From positions 4,588,001 through 4,652,000 of the forward strand of contig WJXW01000001.1 in the NCBI GenBank assembly GCA_015832175.1: a stretch of 64,000 nt of DNA, given 5' to 3'. Positions 32,187 to 43,741 of the stretch are shown here, piece by piece; positions within the stretch are counted from its first letter, which is position 1, and each line of letters starts with the position of its first letter. Under the pieces are notes generated by a model that worked only from the letters and a program-made list of their open reading frames with translations, was not told where the DNA came from and did no database searches. Both the position numbers and the translations under genes were made by a program. The stretch is from Paraphaeosphaeria minitans. Lineage: Eukaryota > Ascomycota > Dothideomycetes > Pleosporales > Didymosphaeriaceae.

Positions 32187-34572
32187 TCATCTAAACCCCC
32201 ACGCTGGAAACACACCTCCCCGCACACTCTCCAGCTTCAAACACTGATACGGGCTGCTCTGCGGGTCGAAATACAGACCCTCCAGCTTCCCGTCACTGCG
32301 TCTCATACACACGTAGTAGAACCCGCTGATCGTGAGACCGCACCCTGAGTCGTCGAAAGACGTGTTCTCGGGGTCTCCGCCGCTGCGGAAGCTACTGCCG
32401 TCGCCCCAGATGTGCGCCGGGTCCGATGACGATGCCGAGAGGGAAGTGTAGCGTCGCCTAGGTTCCGGTGGTATTGTCGTTGATGCTGGGGGTTGTATTG
32501 GATCTGCCGTGGAACGATTGAGGGACTTGACGAAGCACCTTTCTTTCCAACGCATCAGAATCCATTCCTTACTCAAGACCTCTTCGAACCATGTCCTACT
32601 AGTCAAACAGCGCACCACGTCATCGTCCGTCATGTCCTGAAATATGGGTAACTTCCTCCAATACGTCGCATCATTTCCAGCGGTCGACTTGAATGATTCT
32701 GTGAGTAGGGTGTGCGTGTTGAAGTCCAGGATCTCGCCTTCGAGATACGTGGTGATGGATGAGGTGCGTGTAAAGGAGGGCGCGAGGTCGGAGCTGTTAA
32801 GTATGGATTGGTGGCTATGTGGATGGCTTGGAACGTTGTACGCTTCCATGGTCGCGGAAAGGGCCATCCGATCATAGTCCACCGAGTGAATGGTAACCTT
32901 GACAGGCCAGCGGTCTTGCTGCGGCGAGTGCGAAGTCACGACGTCGGGTGGAGAAAGCGAGGTTCGATTACTGGGCGAACTGTACATGGTACGCGCATCG
33001 GAAAGTCTATTGCCGGTGTGGGTGAAACGATACAGCGTTGTGGTGCCCGAGCCACTGGTAGTGACAGTTGACGTGACGGTTGCAGCGTGCTGGCAGCCGG
33101 ATAACACGGCACCGGGTGCCAGCCACGATGTTTCCGCTGGCGGTGGTATCGTGAAGGGATCGAGAACAAAGTCCTGGTGGTCCTGGGCGAAGTCGTCCTT
33201 GCCAAGGAAGCCTGCGTCCATGGCATAGTTCAAGCTATCGTCAATGACGCTCGAATGACGTATCTGCGAAAGATACTTGATGGTCTGTTCCAGCATTGGC
33301 GAGACAGTGGACGGGGGGTTTGAAGCCCGCTCCAGATAGCTACGACGATACGAGTCGACCCTCTGCAGCATGTCGCGATCCCTGTTCTGTTCTGCCGACG
33401 TCCGCCGCTGCGCCAGGCGGTCCATGGCGGCGCGCGTCGACTCGGATGTCAAGTAGGATCTGTCCCTCCAGTCGCTGGGATGCGGTGATCTGTCGGTCGC
33501 ATCTCGGTCAGCATAACGCTGGGCAAGATGGCGGGTTCGGGCAGCGAATCTGGGGTTCCTCCGCACAGATTGCAGGAGCGCAGCCGACCTCAGGGAGCTG
33601 TCGGCCGACTGCGATGGCTGCGACGAGTTCAGCAGCCGCGACACAGCAGCGCGCGAGCGCTCTCGCTCCGAGTCCAGCTGCGAGCGCCCCAGCACGCGCA
33701 GTATCTCGGGGTGGGTGTTTGGCTGCTCGCGGCGCAGCTCGGCGAGGATGCCCTCAAGCTCGGTGTCGTCGTCGCCGTCGGTGGCGGGCGACCAGTCGTA
33801 GAGGCTGTTGCGGCTGGGTACCCGGTCGCCGTAGGCAGCCGTGCGGGCCTCGCGATGGAGGGATGACAGGCGGTCCTGCGCGGGGACGTGGTCGTCGGTC
33901 GTCACCGCGGTGCGATTAGGACCGCGGGTATCGTCGTGCAGACGGGTCAAGCGGTTCATAACCCGCCGCAGCCGGTCGCTCTGATCGCGACGCTCGAGCT
34001 CGCTGCGTTGGCGCGCCCTGTCCACGCGCGCCTGGTGGCGGTCCAGCGTCGTGTTCTGCTGGTCAAGACTCACGCTGATCTGGGTGAGGGCGGCCGTGTG
34101 CTCGTCCAGGTCTGCGCGGAGCGAGCGCAGGGCGGCGTCGTAGTGGGCGTCTTCGTCGTGTTGGATCGTGTGTCCTAGGGTGGCAGCGAGGTTGTAGACG
34201 TCCTGGGTGACGGGGCTCTCGAGCGCTTCTGCGAGGGCCTGCGAGATGTACGAGGGCGGAGTCTGCGCTGCTGGAGTGTGGGAGGCGTCCTGAAGTCACC
34301 GCACAGTCAGTACATGCTAAGGTGGTGACTGGGGCTGCCCATGGACCGTGGACTGTGGACTGTGGACTGTGTGGACTGTGGACTGTGGACTGTGGACTGT
34401 GGACTGTGGACTGTGGACTGTGGTCTGTGGTCTGTGGTCTGTGGTCTGTGGTCTGTGGTCTGTGGTCTGTGGTCTGTGGTCTGTGGTCTGTGGTCCCGTG
34501 GGCCAGCGGACGTACCTCCCGCGCATCGTCGTCTGGCGGGCTGGGATAGCGGGAGCTGGCGGGCGGTGGCAT
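32187..34572 (-). CDS. gid4: GID4/VID24-type substrate receptor with long N-terminus
   Basis: Two exons, 34516-34572 and 32187-34289, joined in phase 0 over a 226-nt intron, give 719 aa. The C-terminal part from about residue 479 is the Vid24 domain: WPVKVTIHSVDYDRMALSA, TYLEGEILDFNTHTLLTE, YWRKLPIFQDMTDDDVVRCL, WILMRWKERCFV and ISGFYYVCMRRSDGKLEGLY follow in the expected order. In yeast, Gid4 is the receptor of the GID E3 ubiquitin ligase that marks gluconeogenic enzymes with N-terminal proline for destruction. The first 480 residues are charged, rich in Arg, Ser and Asp, with likely coiled-coil (HTAALTQISVSLDQQNTTLD) and are absent from the short yeast protein. Filamentous ascomycetes have such long forms, so Gid4 versus Gid10-like identity remains open. 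Confidence 0.88.
34348..34494. repeat. Heptamer tandem array inside the GID4-like first intron
   Basis: About ten copies of GTGGACT (one irregular GT inserted after the third) are followed directly by about ten copies of GTGGTCT. The change from A to T is abrupt, giving two homogeneous blocks. The array occupies most of the intron at 34,290-34,515. It is read as Asp-His-Arg-Pro-Gln repeats in shadow frames. Confidence 0.95.
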
Positions 34573-36002
34573 CTTCGTCCCGTAGTCGCGACCGTGTACA
34601 AAGACAGTGACGCTGTCTTAGTCGCTGCTGTCGTCTGCGCGCGCAGGCATCGCCATCAAGATGGAAGGCGGCGGCAGCAGCGGCGGCGGTGGTACGTTTG
34701 CATGTAGGTAGGTAGGCAGTAGGTACAGATGTCGCACCTTCGGCTTTGTTCCTTCCGCCGCAGCCTCAGCTCGGGCTCTTTGTGTTTGAACCCTCGCAGC
34801 CTCAGTGCCTAAGCACCGCAAGGCCACATAAAACAGGGACCAGCATATACCAGCGTCATTCTCGTTTTATCCCAGCATCGCGCTCCCGACTTGACGAGAT
34901 CCGCAGAGCCGCTGCGAGTCAGGGCTGGCCTGAGCCTGGAGGAGCTTGGCAACCCGTCTGTTCACCACAAACTTTACATGCTTTGCACAACGAAGACACC
35001 ATGGTCAAGTGTAGAGTTTCGTTTTTTATTAATTTACGCTATAAAGAAGCTTGCTTCTGTCCAGCATCCCATTCACCCCACCTGGAGGCGCTTCTTCCAA
35101 GACACGGTCCTGAAGAGTAGGAGATGACCCTACAGTCCCCTTGTTCCAGCCTCGAATGCGACGAGAGACGAATGGATCCCGCGAGCACCAGGATGTCTTG
35201 GTTCCGCAAGCAGAAGACCGCAATCTGGGAGCGGGCACGCCGCGGGCATGCTCGTGTCTCTTGCTCGGGTAACCATCTGCCCCTCGTCGCACCCAAAGCT
35301 GCAACGCACGGACTAAGATTACAGTACAGCGGCATCGCGGATGCTTGTGTGTATCTTGTGTCGTCGTCTCTCGGCGTGTCCTGCTGGCACTCGATGCCAG
35401 TCCGAGTAGACGTGAACGTAACTGCGTAGCATCAATCATGAGTGGCATGCCATGCTCAACGAAGAGATGCCCAGCCATCGTCCAGAACGACATTAGAAAA
35501 AGGAAAGGGACCCAGCCGAGTGTACCTGCTCGTAGCCGTGAGGCTCATCCGTCTTTAAATGCCCGACATGCATACCTCCCAGAGATGCAAAAGGAAACAG
35601 ACCTGGTCCGGCCGCTGGATGCAGAGAGCCGCAGAGGAAACGCTCGCCAGGGGAAGGAAAGGAAAATTCAAAGAAAAATCGGATATCAAGGAAGCTTTGT
35701 ACGAGAGAAGAAGGTAGGAAAAAAAAAAGCAAACGCTCGCTAAAGTCGATCAAACGCCGTCCCATGCCTTGTGGTATATGATGTGGGTGTTGTACATCAC
35801 TCTCGTGAACAATATGGCGTATTTCGTGTTGTGCCGTGCCGTGTCGTGCCGTGTCGTGTCGTGTCGTGTCGTGTTGTGCTCGAGCCGCTCGGTTGTGCGC
35901 ATCCAACCTTGTGCGACGGGGGAAGGTCACGGGACTGGCCAGGTCCGCGCTTCCCAGGCAGGTGACAGAGGACAAAGCAGCACGTTTCCGACTGCACGGC
36001 GC
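34573..36002. other. Gene-free stretch, 1.4 kb
   Basis: This lies upstream of the GID4-like gene and downstream of the next minus-strand gene. I find no supported exon. It includes an AGGTAGGTAGGCAGTAGGTA patch near 34,705-34,725 and a pentamer array at 35,825-35,879. Confidence 0.5.
35825..35879. repeat. Pentamer tandem repeat (GTGYC)n
   Basis: About eleven copies of a 5-bp unit (GTGTC/GTGCC) in intergenic DNA. It gives Val-Ser-Cys-Arg-type shadow peptides with no biological support. Confidence 0.85.
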
Positions 36003-37088
36003 CTACGTGAAGGCGGCGTACTGTGGTGCAAATCCAGTGTCCCATCCGAATCCGCTGCTGTATTCGCTGTGCACGGCGCTTGACCCGCATTGCTGGGCAA
36101 GCACGCTGGGCAGCGGCAGAGCAGGGATCGGGGCGACTGCCTGGGGCGGGCTGTAATACTGGCTCGTGGTGTGGAATGGCTGGCTGTAGGACGGTGAGCT
36201 GTAGGACGGTGAGTTGTAGGACGGTGAGCTGTAGGAAGGTGTCGGCGACGGCAACTGCACATTCTCCATGCCCATGGTGCTCCAAAAGGATGGAGACGTT
36301 TCACCGCAGGTCGTAATGGTCGGGCTCGGCGTCGACGACAACGCTCTCCAGGACTCGACAGGCGCCGGTTGTGAGTGTAATACGTGCGAGGGCCACCAGC
36401 TGGTCGCACCTGGCGAGCTGGGCAGCAGCGGAGCCGGGCGAACGTCTACGATCCTGGGCGGAGGAGGAAGAAGCGGGTGGAACAGCCCCATGATGGCGCC
36501 CTTGACGTCCTCAGCTCGACCCTCGAGAACTTCTCCCGCCCCTTCCTCTTCCATGCCCTCGAGAGCGCGCGCTCCGGTGCGGAACACGTAGCGGTTGACG
36601 GCCTGGACGAACTCGTCTTGCAGCTTCTTGAGCTGCACCTCCTTCTCGGGCCAATTCCAGGTGTTGGCCGACACGTCGACCGAGTAGATGTCCTTGTGGT
36701 ACTCGGTAAGCGCGTCGATGGTTTCGGGCGTGAGCTTGAATGCAACCTCATGCTGTGAGACCATGTCAACGTGCACGACGTACGCCTCGATGTGGATGAC
36801 CTGGTAGTTGAAAATGGCCTCTACAAGCGGGTTTGCATCCTTGCGCAGTTCCGAATCCGGCGCCTTGGGGACCATGATGGAGCTCAGCGACCAGATGGCG
36901 TTGGAGCCCGACAGCGTTTCCGTGAGACATCGCGTATGTTGCTGGACGCTATTGAGCGGTCGCTTGACCCGATTTATCCTCTTCAGCGTTTGCGTTAACC
37001 ACGGCTCCACTTTTGAGCTGAGAACAATGTTGACGGTGGAGCGCGGCGCGAAGGCGGCTGCCGAGGCAGGCAATAATTGTATCGGCAT
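36003..37088 (-). CDS. Hypothetical protein with SYSSP repeats at the C-terminus
   Basis: A single exon of 361 aa from the ATG at 37,086-37,088. The open frame continues upstream but begins with TTG, so MPIQLLPASA is taken as the start. The first 200 residues look folded: STVNIVLSSKVEPWLTQTLK, IWSLSSIMVPKAPDSELRKD, VIHIEAYVVHVDMVSQHEVA and WNWPEKEVQLKKLQDEFVQA. The last 150 residues are Pro/Ser-rich, with four copies of a 15-bp unit at about 36,184-36,240 that encode Ser-Tyr-x-Ser-Pro repeats. I do not recognise the family and make no functional claim. It ends in a Tyr/Phe-rich tail (FGWDTGFAPQYAAF). Confidence 0.7.
   Translation of the reverse strand: MPIQLLPASAAAFAPRSTVNIVLSSKVEPWLTQTLKRINRVKRPLNSVQQHTRCLTETLSGSNAIWSLSSIMVPKAPDSELRKDANPLVEAIFNYQVIHIEAYVVHVDMVSQHEVAFKLTPETIDALTEYHKDIYSVDVSANTWNWPEKEVQLKKLQDEFVQAVNRYVFRTGARALEGMEEEGAGEVLEGRAEDVKGAIMGLFHPLLPPPPRIVDVRPAPLLPSSPGATSWWPSHVLHSQPAPVESWRALSSTPSPTITTCGETSPSFWSTMGMENVQLPSPTPSYSSPSYNSPSYSSPSYSQPFHTTSQYYSPPQAVAPIPALPLPSVLAQQCGSSAVHSEYSSGFGWDTGFAPQYAAFT
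36184..36240. repeat. 15-bp coding tandem repeat
   Basis: The unit CTGTAGGACGGTGAG occurs twice exactly, then once with C to T, then as a partial diverged copy. On the minus strand it codes for the SYSSP/SYNSP repeats of the hypothetical protein. Confidence 0.9.
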
Positions 37089-40000
37089 TTTGCAGCTGTC
37101 TTTCTTTGACGTGTGCGGGACGGTGCGATGCGATACTAGGTGGGACGGCTGATCAACGTAACGAAAGAACAAAAGAAAAGGCAAAGAAGAGTCTCGGGCG
37201 CGATTGCGATGCTGCGATGCGCCTTGTATTGAGGACGAGACAAGAAAGGGACGGACGAATGAGAGGGGAGGAAGGCGAGGTGAGAGGTGAGGGTAGAGAA
37301 ACTAGCCGGGTGGAGGGTGGGCATACCTTAAGAGCGCTGACGAGGCGACGATGACTGGTGGCCACAGGGCCCGCCAGGCCATCCTGCACACTGCACACTG
37401 CCCCGTTTGGCTGCACTGCACTGCGCATCTAGCTTGTTTAATCGTGCATGTATGGCGACGATGCAGCTGCAGCTCTAGTCGGATCCAACCTGACGCGTTG
37501 CTCGCGCCGTTGGTGGAGCCTGCGAGGTGCCCACTGCCCACTGCCCACTGCCCACTGCCCACTGCCACTGCCCACTGCCACTGCCCTCATGGTTGCCCTC
37601 CAAACCGTCTAGACTTGCTTTACGTGCAGGCCGAGATGAAACTCGTAGAAGACTGGAACAGCACTAGGTGTTGGGACTCTACTTGTCTGTCCGACTGGTT
37701 CGAGGCAGCTGAGGCGCGCCGCGCTCACGGACGACTATGCATAGGGGGGCTTCCTACAACGTGATCTGGTGCGGCGGCAGAGCGAGCACTACGTGAACGA
37801 TGCCTGCCGTTGGGCTCGAGCATGTTGCCCCGAAAGTCACACTGCAACCTCTCCATTCCCCATGCTCGGGTCCTGGAGGGAGGGGTTTTCCCATGCTCGG
37901 GCGCTGGAGGTTTTTCGCCGCCTCCAAAAGCGGAACGCACCGCAGCGGCGTTGATGCCGCTTTGGGCATGTGCGGAAAAAGGGTTCAAGGTGGATAGAGC
38001 GCGGCCTGAAGGGCTGGTCTTTGGATGTGGAGGTTGGTGGGAGAGTTGGACGCGGTCTTGGAGCCATGACAGGCCGACGTTGCTTGGGGCTAAAAATGGG
38101 AGGGAAACACTCGGCCCAATCATGCAGGCTAGCTGGGGTACGAGCAGGGTTTCCCGTACGCCACCGAAACCCTCCCGCGCACTCCTCATGTGATGGAAGC
38201 GGGTTTTCACACGCGGTCCAGAAGGGCAGCAGGGTGCCATCGCGAGTAGCTTCGGCGCCTGCTGAAGCAACATTTACATCCTGCCACCCCTATCTCTCAC
38301 GACCATGACAAAGAAGCCCACGCGCGCAACGCCATCGGAAATCCTTCGACCTCACAGCACGTGCTGTGAACGTGGCGTCACGCTGTGGCAGTGCGAGGCT
38401 GTGTCCTGTGGCGGACCCACGGCGATCATCCTCGGCGTCGCCTTTACCGAAGTCGCCTGTCTCCGACGACTACTTGCCCCACGTGACTGCTAAGGCCAGG
38501 GCCTTTACATAGTACGCACACAGTCATCGCTTACCTGGTCCGAGTTGCCCACACCTTGCAACACTTGCAATAGCCTCGCGTCGGCCGAGACTCCGCTTGA
38601 CCCGCAGAAATGGCGTCGAAAGTGAGGCTCACGTAGAGCACCTAGACTTACAGCTGCTGCGTGTTTCAACGCTTGCCCTCTCCTTTTGCACTGTCTTCGT
38701 GAGTGGAACAGAGCATCCTCCACTGAGGCATATGGATGCAATTGCGCAAGTGTCTAGGAAAGCCGACCCTGGATTAACCTATCAATGACCCATAGCAGCG
38801 GTGCTATCCATCTGCTCTGTTTCAAAATCTGCAATGACGGTGCCGAAACCTGCGAGTCGGATCTGGCTCACTGCGCCTCACAGGTGGCGGTATACGGGGG
38901 TTCCTCTTCGCTTCCGTGCCGGTTGAGGCGGTAGATTCGACACTCGGCTCTTGGTCTTTCGCTTGCCTCGCTGGGTAGTCTAGAAGGTCCCGTTATTCTG
39001 CACGGTTGTTCGCGCATCTTGCGCATGAAACAGAGAGCGGCCCTTGCCGTATACGACGGGATCTGGTGGCTCTCAGCTTGACCAGGGTGCGATCCCAGAT
39101 GGGCTGTGGACATCACCCACTACCTTTTCACTATGCGGTTTCTTCCCAGCCGCGCCGGCGTATTTTCGTTTGATGCTTCCCGCAGGTTTGTCTCAAAGCT
39201 GTCCTATGTTATCGTCTTCCACAAGCCTCGGGTTGGCGATTGAGCCGCCGGGGAAGGAATGGTCACGAGTACGTAGTCAGATGACCAGCTTTGACCATTG
39301 GACACGGTACATGATCTCGTCGGAAACGCCACTGTGCGAGAATCTGGGGAAATGGTACAGGCTCGTCAACATCGCGCAGACTTGGTTGCCCAACCGCAAT
39401 ATCACCTTCGCCCTCCTGTGCTATTGTCCAGTCGGGGCATCTTCACTTGCATGAAGCTCGGCTCAGGTCTCGATGGTGTCGGCGCTGGGGGGTGCAGTGT
39501 CAGGTCGGCATAGGCGCCGAATCCGCTCCTCTGATGTCGTTGTCTGGTTGCCGTCGACTGCTGGCTTTCTGCAGCGTTTCCATGTTCGTATCGTCTGCTG
39601 GCTATCCTAGACGCATTGTACGAACGCCGCTCGCCACGGGCCAAGCATTCAGCTGGCACCTTTTCTTGCATTGCATCTGTGTCTGTTTGCTTTTTGGTGG
39701 ACACGAGCGAAGGACGAATCCATGTGCCTGAAGCTGTTGGGAGGAAGCTGAGAGGAGGTCGTGGCGCTTGCAGGGCCATGCCCAAGCGAGGAAGCAGCGT
39801 CCACCTTCCATGGGAAGGCGCCACAAACCTCACCATGATCACACGCACGTCCAAGTCAATTGGAGCCGGAACTAAGATTTGAATTTTCTTTCCCCGTGGT
39901 GGTGAATACCTGCCTTGATCGGTTCTTCGGCGTCCAGAGGTGCGATTACCGGAATAGGCAATCGTTAACAGGTAGTCGCACCTGCCCTAGACGCTGATCA

Positions 40001-41017
40001 CGTCACACACGCAACAACTCTTGCATTCCACAGATATCCGTTTATTCAAGCTGGATCCTTGACGAGCAACGCGCCGTTGTGATTTCGACAGGTCAGCTTG
40101 CTGTCATCTATTTGGTTGGTTCTCCTTCACACCTGGACGAGTATGCTATCCTTCATGCGCTCCTCGGCCTGTGTAACTCGACGAACAACCACCTCATCTG
40201 ATGCACGGAGCAGAGGTCGAGATTCTGCCGCCATTGACAACGCGATATCATCTGCTTGAGGCGATCACGGACTGAACCGACAAAAGGGTGACAGTTGATG
40301 TGACGTGGACACTGCTCCCTAACAAGTCGCTCCGTATCGCGGGATGACTTGATCTATCGTTGGAGCTCGGCAATTGTACCGTACCTATCGCGACCATCTC
40401 TCAACTGCCGACCAGCTCTCAGACCTCGATCGACTCCTGTCGCTCGTGCGCTGCTTAGCTGCTGAATCGGCAGTTCATTCTGCTCAAACAATCTCTTCGT
40501 AACTGACCGAGCATGCTCCCGCCAGGGCAGGGTTGATGGACTGCGATAGACGTTCTGCATCACGCAAACCTAGGAAACGTCAAATGTACGCTCAGAATTT
40601 ACACCATCTATGTGAGAAGATCAATAGGAGAAGTACATTTCGATGGCGCAATGCCAGATCGTTGCAATGGCAGAGGAACCCGGTGGGGGGTTGTAGATCC
40701 CGCCCCCGCGGGACCCGTAGTTCGCAAGCCAAGTACCCCATGCCCCGTGAGGGAATGGTGGCTTTATCTCCGTTGACCTGATACTCTGCACTACGAGCGT
40801 TGCTCAACTGCCGACTCGCATCATCACGTTTCAAACGCAGCACGGCTGCCATGCTAACTCCCGCACGATCGGGGGCGAGTTTAGTACATCCACGGCAATC
40901 ATGGCTGCAGAGCGCGGCTGCAGCACCCTCATAAACGGCCCGCCGCACCAAGTAGATATGAAAGCTAAGCCGTCCCCTCGTTAATTGCATCCTTGTTTCC
41001 ATTCAACATTAGCCACA
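37089..41017. other. Gene-free stretch, 3.9 kb
   Basis: This is the longest part of the window without a supported gene. Open frames occur on both strands but are short, mutually overlapping and without family signals. It holds the GCCCACT array at 37,527-37,585 and a direct repeat pair near 37,858-37,910 (CCATGCTCGGG...CTGGAGG twice). Base composition is similar to neighbouring coding DNA, so it is not an obviously AT-biased RIP block. Confidence 0.5.
37527..37585. repeat. Heptamer tandem repeat (GCCCACT)n
   Basis: About eight copies of GCCCACT, some shortened to GCCACT, in a non-coding stretch. It is similar in unit length to the array at 34,348-34,494 but unrelated in sequence. Confidence 0.9.
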
Positions 41018-42549
41018 ATGCTGCTCAACCGAGTGTTGCCGCTGCTAGCACAGTACTGGCCAGTTGTCTTGGTCTCGCTCGTCCTCGGACGGCTGCTGAA
41101 CAATAAATTCTGGAAGGGCTTGAATCGGTATCCGGGCCCCCGGTTCGCAGGTTACACAAACTGGTGGAGGTTCTGGGATGTGTGGGGGAGGCAGCACCAT
41201 TGGACCATCATCAAGCTACATCGCGAGCATGGAGATGTGGTGAGATTAGGGCCCAACGTCTTATCCTTTGCAGACCCAAGGGCCATCAAGGTCATCTATG
41301 GATTGAACAAGGGTATGGTCAAGGTATGCTTACTTGCGCCCTGCTGTTGCCCGACCGATCAGTCTCTAACAGTCTGTAGTCCGACTTCTACCCTGTCCAA
41401 AATGCCGTCTCCAAGGGTCGACGACTTCAGTCACTCTTCTCCACTGTGGACGAGGATTACCATGCAAGGTACCGTCGATGTGTGAACAGTGCCTTTGCGA
41501 TGAGTTCGCTCGTCAACTATGAGCCGTTGGTCAGCTCGACCGTCGGCGTGTTCCTCGACAAGACGCAAGAGATGTACGCAAGCACCGGGAAGAGTTGCAA
41601 CTTTAGCCAGTGGCTACAGTATTTCGCTTTTGATGTCATCGGAGATCTGACATGGAGCAAGAGACTGGGTTTCGTCGAAGAGGACAGGGACGTGGACGGC
41701 ATCATTGCCTTCCTGCAACACTTCCTGAGCTATGCAGGCCCCATCGGCCAAATGCCCACCCTCGACCTTTTCCTGGAGAAGAACCCCATCTCCCTCTTCC
41801 TCCAGCGCATCGGCCTCAGCAAGACCGTCTTTCCCGTCACCCTCTTCGCGCAAACCCGCTCCAATGAACGCTTCTCCGAAATCCAAAAGATCAAAGCCTA
41901 CGGCCTCCCCGAAGACGAGCCCAACCCCCGGGGTGTGGACCTCCTCTCCAAGTTCGCGCAAGCCGCCCACGACCACCCGGACTTCATGGACGACACCCGC
42001 ATCCTCTCCTCCTGCACCTCCATGGTCTTCGCCGGCTCCGAAACAACCGCAATCTCCCTCTCCAGCGTCTTCTACTTCCTGCTCAAGCACCCCCCCGTCT
42101 ACGCCAAGCTGATGCAAGAGCTCGACGCCGCCGCCGCAACCGGCGCCATCGAGCCCCGCCCCGACAAAACAGTCTCGTGGGCCGAGTCGCAGAAGCTGCC
42201 TTACCTCGACGCCGTCATCCAGGAATCGTTCCGCATGCATCCCGCCGCGGGGCTCCTCCTCGAGCGCGTCGTCCCGCCCCAGGGCATCGACGTCCTCGGC
42301 GCCTTCGTCCCCGGCGGCACCATCGTCGGATGCAACCCCTGGGCTCTGCACCGCCGACCCGAGATCTTCGGCGTCGACGTCGATGCTTTTAGGCCGGGCC
42401 GGTGGATCGACGCCCCGCCGCACAAGCTCAGGGAGATGAAGGCGACCATGTTCCAGTTCGGCGCCGGCGCGCGCACGTGCATCGGGAAGAATGTCAGTCT
42501 GCTGGAGGTGTACAAGTTGGTGCCGAGTTTCTTGAGGCGGTTCGAGGTA

Positions 42550-42596
<47 letters not shown>

Positions 42597-42754
42597 TCTT
42601 TTCCTTTTCTCACACAGTGTTGGAAGGATGCGGACTGACGGCGTTGCAGATTGAGCTCGAGCGACCGGATGCCGAATGGAAGACGCACAATGCCTGGTTC
42701 GTGCGACAGATGGACTTCACCACGCGGTTCAGGCCCAGGGAGACGAAGGCGTGA
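41018..42754 (+). CDS. Cytochrome P450 monooxygenase
   Basis: Exons 41018-41323, 41380-42546 and 42650-42754 give 525 aa, a normal P450 length. An N-terminal hydrophobic anchor (LLAQYWPVVLVSLVLGRLL) is followed by YPGPRFAGYTNWW, which fits microsomal fungal P450s. The I-helix motif AGSETT is at residues 320-325, the ExxR motif as ESFR at 384-387, FRPGRW follows, and the heme loop FGAGARTCIGKN has its cysteine at 469. The general pattern resembles the pisatin demethylase-like group, which is inference. The last intron (42,547-42,649) contains a T44 run right after its GTAAG donor. No other biosynthetic gene adjoins it, so the substrate is unknown; an endoplasmic-reticulum location is expected. 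Confidence 0.92.
42552..42595. repeat. T44 homopolymer in P450 intron
   Basis: An unbroken run of 44 thymines begins five bases into the third P450 intron. The length may be unstable or misassembled. Confidence 0.92.
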
Positions 42755-43741
42755 GTGTGGATGGAGATGGTGACGAAGAAGAAGTCTTGGGAATTTATCA
42801 ACGATTTAGCGTCTCATAGTATCTAGCTTGTACAAACATGTCAAGTGCAAGTCCTCTGAGTTCATCTGCACGTGGTCATCCGTGAATCTTGCTCACGCGT
42901 GGTTTTATTTTCAAGTTGTCACAGTGACAAACGAAGCAACTTTTCGACGTGTCGAGACTACGAAGGAACGTTGTAGGATGAAGCACGGTTGAAACCCAAG
43001 CCTCCCACACCCCTCTGCCCAATGAGCTATTTGGTGGAATTTTTGGGGACCATTTTTGGGGACAGGTAAAGTGGCGTTACAGTAGATGTTAGCGAATCCT
43101 GCATGACAGACAAGATCGACGACATTTCTCGAGATGTGACTTCCTCGAGACTCAGTTGAGGAGTCCGCGTTCCTCATTGCCATTGATCATTCTGTCCTCT
43201 ACAGTCTTTTGCCAGCTTGTCACGGCCACGCATCTTGCTAAGTTTGTGGACGATGGACGAAGATACCTCCGCATTGTCATGCATTCGCAAACGCGCTCGC
43301 AAACGTAGCATCCGCCGAACCCGGCGTCTCCCTGACGCCCACCTACTTCTCACTCAACGTCCCCTTTCAAATATGGTTTACACTAAGGGCCTCAGGCCTG
43401 CGCGGATGGCATTGCAGGTTGACGCTATGAGCCACGAGCCGTACGGAGTGGGCGGGTGCTAAGGCCTGTCTCTGCCGGGCTGAGGTCTTCAGCAGAAGTA
43501 CTCCGCACAGCTGCCACCGAATCCCCTCTCATTTTGTCTTCGACCTCGAGCAGCGACGCTCTCGTAAGTCGACGCCAGCTTGCTCATAAACCAATCTTGT
43601 GGCAGTGCGCCCCCATATATTGAAAACCTTGAGAATCTGTCGCGCGCATCTTCACCTGGGGGTTTCCAGATAACATCAACCTGGCAACTGCCACGACAAC
43701 CCCGACTCTTCAGGCGAACCCCGCTATAGTACCTATCCAAC
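42755..43741. other. Intergenic, nothing recognised
   Basis: Nearly 1 kb between two plus-strand genes. A duplicated TTTTTGGGGAC word occurs around 43,040-43,060. No exon is supported, and the short plus-strand frame at 43,217-43,462 has no family signal. Confidence 0.45.

Noticed and set aside
34348..34494. Possible CRISPR-like array
   Set aside because: The units are contiguous 7-mers without spacers, and the DNA is from a eukaryote.
34063..34610. Frames with repeated Asp-His-Arg-Pro-Gln or Val-Cys-Gly-Leu-Trp peptides
   Set aside because: They are read through the intronic heptamer array. Only the 19 codons at 34,516-34,572 are used, as exon 1 of the GID4-like gene.
37725..38273. Minus-strand frame of 182 codons
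   Set aside because: It has no recognisable segment, overlaps several competing frames and covers the direct repeat near 37,870-37,910.
41614..42423. Long minus-strand open frame of 269 codons
   Set aside because: It is antisense to the P450 exon, whose motifs are complete. The frame is open only because of the GC-rich third positions of the real gene.
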